Assembly: GCA_934489915.1 (NCBI GenBank)
Contig: CAKSSZ010000090.1
Location: 1-6,326, forward strand
Reading direction: 5' to 3'
Source of the DNA: an uncultured Clostridia bacterium
Lineage (GTDB): Bacteria; Bacillota; Clostridia; HGM11514
DNA: 6,326 nucleotides
Shown here: piece by piece, positions 1 to 3,570 of the stretch
How positions within the stretch are numbered: the first letter of the stretch is position 1
Layout of the letters: the number at the start of each line of letters is the position of its first letter
Program-made: the position numbers and the translations under genes
The notes under the pieces: generated by a model
What the model was told of the DNA's origin: nothing
Database searches by the model: none
The model's input: only the letters and a program-made list of their open reading frames with translations

Positions 1-369
1 CCACTGAGCCGTTTCTCCGGACAAGGGTTCTGTAATACCGAAAAAGCGCTTCAATTCCAAGTGTGTCCAATGATACAGCGGATTCCCCATCAAATAAGGT
101 ACCGTTTCCGCCCATTTTTGAAACTTTTCCCGTTCCGGGCGGTCACCGGTAATGTACTCCTCCGCCACGCCGTTGCTCCGCATGGCGCGCCATTTGTAAT
201 GATCCCCCCCCAGAAACACCTCAAACACATTCCGGAATTTCTTATTTTCCCAAATTTCCTGAGGACTCAGGTGACAGTGATAATCAAAAATCGGAAGATC
301 CTTGGCATAGTCCTCATACAAATGCACTGCAGTCTTACTGTGCAGCATAAACTGCTCATCCAAAAACAT
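1..369 (-). CDS. uxaC: Uronate (glucuronate/galacturonate) isomerase, N-terminal 123 codons, cut by window edge
   Basis: The protein interconverts D-glucuronate with D-fructuronate and D-galacturonate with D-tagaturonate, the first cytoplasmic step of hexuronate catabolism. It belongs to the amidohydrolase superfamily. Visible family marks are the metal-binding HxH pair in DYHCHLSP (His31, His33), the GDHYKWRAMRSNGV block (residues 55-68), the YITGD motif near 72, and NPLYHWTHLELKRFFGI (residues 96-112). All match UxaC closely. The family is usually about 465 aa, so roughly a quarter is present and the 3' end lies left of the window. The ATG at 369 is chosen because GGAAGGAG sits 7 nt upstream. 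An in-frame ATG 13 codons further up overlaps the predicted -10 box and so should not be in the transcript. It lies downstream of and parallel to the LysR gene but appears to have its own promoter. Identification is very secure. Confidence 0.95.
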   Translation of the reverse strand, partial: MFLDEQFMLHSKTAVHLYEDYAKDLPIFDYHCHLSPQEIWENKKFRNVFEVFLGGDHYKWRAMRSNGVAEEYITGDRPEREKFQKWAETVPYLMGNPLYHWTHLELKRFFGITEPLSGETAQW

Positions 370-406
370 GATCTTGCTCCTTCCCGTATTCTTTTGATTC
401 TTTTTC

Positions 407-435
407 ATTATATCACACTTTTCAACAAATGAAAA
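407..435 (-). promoter_or_regulatory. Predicted sigma-A promoter of uxaC (extended -10)
   Basis: On the minus strand a perfect TATAAT (407-412) is preceded by TGA, giving the extended -10 form TGnTATAAT. A weak -35, TTTTCA (430-435, four of six consensus bases), lies 17 bp upstream. Transcription would start near 400, about 30 nt before the uxaC ATG and downstream of the alternative in-frame ATG at 408. That supports the shorter reading frame. Seen in sequence; activity is inferred. Confidence 0.7.
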
Positions 436-436
436 G
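418..436. promoter_or_regulatory. Perfect 7-bp inverted repeat over the uxaC -35 region, candidate operator
   Basis: CTTTTCA (418-424) and TGAAAAG (430-436) are exact reverse complements separated by ACAAA. The repeat covers the -35 hexamer and part of the spacer of the uxaC promoter, where a bound repressor would block RNA polymerase. As RNA it would be only a weak A/U-rich hairpin with no U-tract in the leftward direction, so it is a poor terminator for the upstream LysR gene. The binding protein is unknown; hexuronate genes in Firmicutes are often controlled by LacI- or GntR-type repressors. Confidence 0.4.
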
Positions 437-470
437 CCCTTTTTCCTTACTTTTTTCTTTTTTCTATATT
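437..470 (-). promoter_or_regulatory. A-rich purine tract upstream of the uxaC promoter, possible UP element
   Basis: Read on the minus strand, this stretch between the LysR stop codon and the uxaC -35 is almost entirely purine and contains three separate runs of five to six A. A-tracts at this distance upstream of -35 commonly bind the RNA polymerase alpha C-terminal domain or bend DNA. There is no GC-rich hairpin followed by U residues, so no clear terminator for the LysR gene is seen and some read-through into uxaC is possible. Confidence 0.35.
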
Positions 471-471
471 T

Positions 472-1341
472 TTACCCCATTGACCGATAAGGCAAAAAGT
501 CCAAAAATCGCTTGACGGAAAGAGGAAGGGTTTTCCGGCAGCGCATTCCGATCCCAATGTTCCGGTAAGCCGGGCAGTCCAGCTCCCGCACTGCAACCCG
601 ATAAGGATTCCGCCGCAAAATCAACTCCGGCAGAATACTTAACCCCAGGCCGTTCTCCACCATGGACAAAATGGCATAATCATCCCAGGTCGTAAAGCGT
701 ACCTGCGGGGATAAGCCGCTTTGCTCAAAGATGCCGGCGATTTCCGAATGAGTACCTTTTTGCAGCATTAAAAACGGTTCGCTGCACAGCTGCGCCACCC
801 GAATCCGCTCCTGTCCCGCCAAATAATGTCCCTCCGGCACCACTGCCAGGAGCCTGTCCTGCTCTACAAATTCCGTTTCCAAATCTCCCTGAACGGGCAG
901 CCGCAAAAACCCAAAATCCACCCGTCCCTCCCAAATCCACTCTTCAATTTCCCTATAATCTCCTAACAATAATTCATATTCCATCTCCGGATACTGCTTT
1001 TGAAATTCCCGGATCACCAAAGGCAGCCAGTGGGTTGCAACGCTGGAAAACGTGCCGATCCGAATCAGGCCGGAACGCAGATCGGTCAAATCCTCCACCT
1101 CTCTTTGCAGCCGCTGATATTGCCGGCACAGCTCCCGGGCGTAGGGCAGCAGCTTGACCCCTTCCGAGGTAAGCCGCACCCCTGCCTTACTCCGCTCCAA
1201 AAGGGACACACCCCAGTCCGTCTCCAGATCCCGGATCATCCGGCTGACAGCAGATTGGGTATAACGGAGCGATTCTGCCGCTTTGGTAATACTCCCCCGC
1301 TCCACCGCCGCCACAAAGGCCTGATATTTGGCAAAACTCAT
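472..1341 (-). CDS. LysR-type transcriptional regulator
   Basis: A cytoplasmic DNA-binding regulator of the LysR family, 289 aa, which is normal length. Residues 1-62 form the winged helix-turn-helix, with the typical pattern GSITKAAESLRYTQSAVSRM (17-36) followed by LE and the wing LTSEGVKLLPYA. A linker helix follows, then a periplasmic-binding-protein-like effector domain from about residue 88 to the end, marked by LRSGLIRIGTF, DFGFLR and the late block ENGLGLSILPE. The start is placed at the ATG at 1341. A possible ATG three codons earlier (1350) directly abuts the AAAAGGA ribosome binding site with no spacing, whereas this one has 9 nt, and LysR homologues usually begin just before the KYQAF-like helix. 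It is divergent from the tRNA-editing/proB operon, with a LysR box between them, so it probably controls that operon. Its ligand cannot be read from sequence; proline or a related metabolite is a guess. Confidence 0.93.
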   Translation of the reverse strand: MSFAKYQAFVAAVERGSITKAAESLRYTQSAVSRMIRDLETDWGVSLLERSKAGVRLTSEGVKLLPYARELCRQYQRLQREVEDLTDLRSGLIRIGTFSSVATHWLPLVIREFQKQYPEMEYELLLGDYREIEEWIWEGRVDFGFLRLPVQGDLETEFVEQDRLLAVVPEGHYLAGQERIRVAQLCSEPFLMLQKGTHSEIAGIFEQSGLSPQVRFTTWDDYAILSMVENGLGLSILPELILRRNPYRVAVRELDCPAYRNIGIGMRCRKTLPLSVKRFLDFLPYRSMG

Positions 1342-1350
1342 TTTAACCAT

Positions 1351-1357
1351 TCCTTTT
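1351..1357 (-). promoter_or_regulatory. Ribosome binding site that decides the LysR gene start
   Basis: AAAAGGA on the minus strand touches the first possible ATG (1350) with zero spacing but lies 9 nt from the ATG at 1341. The second start is therefore preferred. Confidence 0.6.
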
Positions 1358-1387
1358 CATCATGTAATCCATGAAAAACATTCGCTT

Positions 1388-1400
1388 TTGTAATAGACAA
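1388..1400. promoter_or_regulatory. Candidate LysR-family binding site (T-N11-A)
   Basis: The 13-bp sequence TTGT-AATAG-ACAA is a perfect 4-bp dyad in the T-N11-A form typical of LysR boxes. It lies in the divergent region of a LysR gene, upstream of the rightward -10 (1409-1414) and over the predicted LysR transcription start. That position fits activation of the rightward operon together with self-repression. Short dyads occur by chance in AT-rich DNA; the location is what makes this one credible. Confidence 0.6.
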
Positions 1401-1404
1401 TATT

Positions 1405-1433
1405 ATGATATAATTTTTTTTAGAAAATGTCAA
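1405..1433 (-). promoter_or_regulatory. Predicted sigma-A promoter of the LysR gene
   Basis: On the minus strand a consensus -35 TTGACA (1428-1433) is followed after exactly 17 bp by TATCAT (1405-1410, five of six). Transcription would start near 1398, leaving a leader of about 57 nt. Its -10 overlaps the -10 of the divergent promoter by two bases, and its -35 overlaps the ribosome binding site of the rightward gene. The LysR box at 1388-1400 lies across its start point, which fits negative autoregulation. Confidence 0.72.
1406..1414 (+). promoter_or_regulatory. Predicted extended -10 promoter of the tRNA-editing/proB operon
   Basis: TGATATAAT gives a perfect TATAAT (1409-1414) with the TGn extension. 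No good -35 is present: TTTTGT lies at 17 bp and TTGTAA at 15 bp. A weak -35 under a LysR box is typical of an activator-dependent promoter. The start point would be near 1421, about 25 nt before the first ATG. An ATG at 1371 in the same frame lies upstream of the promoter and is therefore excluded as a start. Confidence 0.65.
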
Positions 1434-1445
1434 GGAGTGAATGTA

Positions 1446-1991
1446 ATGTTTTATGTCAGTCAAGTAATCTCCACCCCTCCTAAGCGCTTTGATACCCCGC
1501 TGCAGGAGCAGGTATACCGCACCTTAGAAGCTTTGAAAATCCCCTATACTCGGGTAGCCACAGACCCTGCCATCACCATGGGGGACTGTCTCCACGTAGA
1601 CCGGGGCTTAGGGGTCAAAATTGTAAAAACCCTCTTTTTATGCAATCGGCAGCAAACAGCCTTTTACTTATTCATCACCCCCGGTGACAAGCCCTTCTCC
1701 ACCAAGCATTTCAGTCATGCGCTTTCGGTTCCCCGGGTTTCCTTTGCGTCACCGGAGCAGCTGCTGGAAATGATGGGCACCCAGGTTGGCGCAGCAACCG
1801 TGATGAGCGCCTTGATTGATTTGGATCAAAAGACGCAAATCGTAATTGATCAGGCGGCAGCGCAGGAGGAATGGTTTGGCTGCAGCGACGGCACCGCCAC
1901 CGGATTTTTAAAGCTCAAAACCCGGGATTTGCTGGACAGACTCCTGCCCTTTACCCGGCACACGCCCATTCTTGCGGAGGTGACGGAATGA
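1446..1991 (+). CDS. YbaK/ProX-type aminoacyl-tRNA editing protein (probable trans-editing deacylase for mischarged tRNA-Pro)
   Basis: A 181-aa cytoplasmic protein of the YbaK/EbsC-ProRS INS-domain superfamily. Members hydrolyse wrongly charged tRNAs, for example Ala-tRNA-Pro (ProXp-ala/PrdX type) or Cys-tRNA-Pro (YbaK). The fold's marks are VKTLFL (60-65) with a lysine at 61 where the family has its conserved catalytic lysine, the loop GTQVGAATVMSAL (111-123) in place of the usual GxxPGSVTP-like loop, and a terminal DGTATGFLKLKTRDLL (148-163) resembling the NTATxxLxxxDLL end of ProX proteins. The loop is less canonical than in ProXp-ala, so the amino-acid specificity is uncertain. The ATG at 1446 is chosen because AAGGAG lies 8 nt upstream and the predicted promoter ends just before it. 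Its stop overlaps the proB start by 4 nt (ATGA), linking editing of tRNA-Pro to proline synthesis. The family call is confident; the substrate is inferred. Confidence 0.85.
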   Translation: MFYVSQVISTPPKRFDTPLQEQVYRTLEALKIPYTRVATDPAITMGDCLHVDRGLGVKIVKTLFLCNRQQTAFYLFITPGDKPFSTKHFSHALSVPRVSFASPEQLLEMMGTQVGAATVMSALIDLDQKTQIVIDQAAAQEEWFGCSDGTATGFLKLKTRDLLDRLLPFTRHTPILAEVTE

Positions 1992-2785
1992 ATTTATATC
2001 CCAACCGAATTGTAGTCAAGGTAGGAACCTCCACCCTGACCAACGAATCCGGCAAAACCAACCTGCGCATTTTTGATTTACTCACCCGCACTCTGGCGGA
2101 TATTCAAAATTTAGGCTTTGAAGTCATTTTAGTCTCCTCCGGTGCCATCGCCATCGGCACCAACAAAATGAATCTGCCCCAGCGGCCGAAAACCATGCGG
2201 ATGAAGCAAGCTGCGGCAGCAGTGGGGCAGTGCAGCATTATGTATTTGTACGACCGTTTTTTCAGCGATTACGGTAAAACAACCGCTCAGATTTTATTAA
2301 ACGCCGAGGATATTGAAGCGGAAGAAAAAAAAGAAAATCTATGCAACACCTTCAATGCCCTGCTGGAAAATGGGATTATTCCGGTGGTCAATGAAAATGA
2401 CTCTGTCAGCTATACGGAAATCGAATCCAAGGAACGGCTCTTTGGCGACAACGATATGCTCTCCGCCGTAACCGCCATCTTATGCCGGGCAAGCCGATTG
2501 GTGATTTTCTCCGATATTGACGGCTTTTTTGACCGTGACCCACGGCTGTTCCCGGACGCTCATTTGATTCCCTGCGCCCAAGCCACAGACGAAAGCCTTG
2601 CCGCACTGGCAGGCGGCGCAGGCTCCCGCCGGGGAACTGGGGGGATGCGCACAAAGCTTCAGGCTGCAAGGCTTGCTTGCGCTCAGGGCATTGATACCGT
2701 CATTACCAACGGCAGCCGCCCGGAGGCACTGTATGAAATTGCAAAAGGCGAATCGGTCGGCACCCTCTTTCCCGGCGTACGGTAA
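1988..2785 (+). CDS. proB: Glutamate 5-kinase, short form without PUA domain
   Basis: ProB phosphorylates L-glutamate with ATP to give gamma-glutamyl phosphate, the first and normally feedback-inhibited step of proline synthesis in the cytoplasm. The 265-aa protein is a complete amino-acid-kinase domain: VVKVGTSTLT with Lys11, LVSSGAIAIG (48-57), the glutamate/proline-site motif VNENDS (134-139), FGDND (152-156), FSDIDGFFDRDPR (174-186), the nucleotide-binding GTGGMRTKL (216-224) and ITNG (239-242). It ends with GTLFPGVR, where E. coli-type enzymes of about 367 aa continue into a PUA domain; PUA-less forms are known in Firmicutes. GGAGGTGA lies 4 nt before the ATG, inside the end of the preceding gene, so translation is probably coupled. 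proA, the usual partner, does not follow; the next gene is convergent. The identification is very secure. Confidence 0.95.
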   Translation: MNLYPNRIVVKVGTSTLTNESGKTNLRIFDLLTRTLADIQNLGFEVILVSSGAIAIGTNKMNLPQRPKTMRMKQAAAAVGQCSIMYLYDRFFSDYGKTTAQILLNAEDIEAEEKKENLCNTFNALLENGIIPVVNENDSVSYTEIESKERLFGDNDMLSAVTAILCRASRLVIFSDIDGFFDRDPRLFPDAHLIPCAQATDESLAALAGGAGSRRGTGGMRTKLQAARLACAQGIDTVITNGSRPEALYEIAKGESVGTLFPGVR

Positions 2786-2834
2786 ACAAAAACAAAACCA
2801 TGCCCTTTTTCCCCAGCTTGAAAAATCGGGCATG
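2786..2834 (-). terminator. Rho-independent terminator of the YmfB-like protease gene
   Basis: Read leftward, CATGCCC (2828-2834) pairs with GGGCATG (2799-2805). An inner TTTTTC/GAAAAA stem is offset by a 2-nt bulge, and the loop is 8 nt. It is followed by the T-rich tract GTTTTGTTTTTGTTT reaching the proB stop codon. This is the expected form for stopping leftward transcription shortly after the protease gene. In the rightward direction the same hairpin has no U-tract, so it would be a poor terminator for proB, although it could still stabilise that transcript's 3' end. Confidence 0.7.
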
Positions 2835-2859
2835 ACTCTGAAAAACAATTTTCATCAGG

Positions 2860-2886
2860 TCAGGCGCGCGACTCTCGCGCGCCTGA
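2860..2886. repeat. Perfect 12-bp GC-rich inverted repeat overlapping the protease stop codon
   Basis: TCAGGCGCGCGA (2860-2871) and TCGCGCGCCTGA (2875-2886) are exact reverse complements around the 3-nt centre CTC. The leftward strand encodes the last residues and the TGA stop of the YmfB-like protease. No T-run follows on either side, so it is not a classical terminator. As RNA it would be a very stable hairpin in both the proB read-through transcript and the protease mRNA, and may mark 3' ends at this convergent junction. Confidence 0.75.
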
Positions 2887-3486
2887 AATCATCTGCCGCA
2901 GCTCATCCAGTGCATCTCCGATTCCGCCCACACGATCAATCAGACCGCAATGAACTGCGTCCTCACCGAATAAAATGGTTCCCACATCGTTGGCAATCTC
3001 TCCTGTTTCCAGCATGAGCGTGCGAAAGGTTTCCTCCGCAATATGAGAATTGCGGCACACAAAGGACACCACCCGCTCTTGCATCCGATCAAAATAGGCA
3101 AAGGTCTGGGTCACGCCGATCACCACCCCGCTCATACGGATGGGGTGTACCGCCATCGTGGCGGAAGGAGCAATGAACGACCGATCCGCCGCTACCGCCA
3201 AGGGTACTCCGATACTGTGCCCACCCCCCAGCACCAGGGATACGGTGGGCTTTCGCATACTGGCAATCATTTCTGCCACTGCCAAGCCCGCCTCCACATC
3301 GCCTCCTACTGTGTTTAACACCAGCAAAACGCCTTGGCATTCCGGGCTGCGTTCCAGCTCAATCAATCGTGGAATGACCTGCTCGTACTTTGTAGTTTTA
3401 TTATGTGCCGGCAGGGTCATGTGACCTTCAATCTGACCAAAAATCTGAAAGCAGGCAATCCCGTCCATCGGCTCCTTCTGTTCCAT
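2860..3486 (-). CDS. ClpP-fold serine protease of the YmfB/TepA family
   Basis: A 208-aa cytoplasmic protein closely resembling Bacillus subtilis YmfB (TepA), an orphan ClpP-like protease reported to help degrade small acid-soluble spore proteins during spore outgrowth. Visible marks are KTTKYEQVIPRL (30-41), LLVLNTVGGDVEAGLAVAEM (54-73), the nucleophile region LGGGHSIGVP with Ser91, ATMAVHP with His114, and a probable acidic partner Asp167 in NDVGTILFGEDA, followed by GLID (181-184). This is the ClpP order Ser-His-Asp. There is no signal peptide, membrane segment or ATPase domain. The ATG at 3486 follows AAAGGAAG at a normal distance. A sigma-G-like promoter lies just upstream and a terminator just downstream, so it looks like a single-gene unit, although the surface-protein gene before it has no obvious terminator. 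B. subtilis ymfB is overlapped by the small gene ylzJ, needed for activity; no equivalent is seen here. The older 'translocation-enhancing' name is probably misleading. Confidence 0.9.
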   Translation of the reverse strand: MEQKEPMDGIACFQIFGQIEGHMTLPAHNKTTKYEQVIPRLIELERSPECQGVLLVLNTVGGDVEAGLAVAEMIASMRKPTVSLVLGGGHSIGVPLAVAADRSFIAPSATMAVHPIRMSGVVIGVTQTFAYFDRMQERVVSFVCRNSHIAEETFRTLMLETGEIANDVGTILFGEDAVHCGLIDRVGGIGDALDELRQMISGARESRA

Positions 3487-3516
3487 ACGATTCTTCCTTT
3501 CTCATGCAGTTTCTGT

Positions 3517-3546
3517 TAGTATGGAAGAAATCGCCGTCAAATATAC
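3517..3546 (-). promoter_or_regulatory. Candidate sigma-G (forespore) promoter of the YmfB-like protease gene
   Basis: On the minus strand GTATA (3542-3546) is followed after 18 bp by CATACTA (3517-3523). This fits the B. subtilis sigma-G consensus GHATR-N18-CATNHTA at every position. Transcription would start near 3510, leaving a leader of about 24 nt that holds the ribosome binding site. No convincing sigma-A promoter is present: a TTGACG in the same stretch has no TATAAT-like partner at 16-18 bp. The match is visible; the sigma-factor assignment is inferred. Confidence 0.5.
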
Positions 3547-3570
3547 TCGCTTTCCCGGATGTTTCTCCGT

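Noticed and set aside
61..432. Rightward open frame opposite the uxaC start
   Set aside because: It is antisense to a clearly recognisable uronate isomerase, resembles no known family and has no ribosome binding site.
418..450. Terminator for the LysR gene at the CTTTTCA/TGAAAAG repeat
   Set aside because: Leftward, the repeat is A/U-rich and followed by promoter sequence rather than a U-tract; the T-rich side lies in the opposite direction.
1342..1350. Three-codon longer start for the LysR gene
   Set aside because: The Shine-Dalgarno sequence directly abuts this ATG; the ATG at 1341 has proper spacing and matches where LysR proteins usually begin.
1371..1445. 25-codon N-terminal extension of the tRNA-editing protein
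   Set aside because: It would start upstream of the predicted promoter and covers promoter DNA; AAGGAG points to the ATG at 1446.
2480..2848. Leftward frame running from the protease end through proB, considered as a ylzJ-like gene
   Set aside because: It mostly mirrors proB, begins at a TTG near the terminator and shows no YlzJ-like features.
2860..2886. Rho-independent terminator at the 12-bp hairpin
   Set aside because: No T-run follows the stem on either strand; the adjacent hairpin at 2799-2834 has one for the leftward direction.
3535..3540. TTGACG as a sigma-A -35 for the protease gene
   Set aside because: No TATAAT-like sequence occurs at 16-18 bp; the best TACTAA is only 13 bp away.
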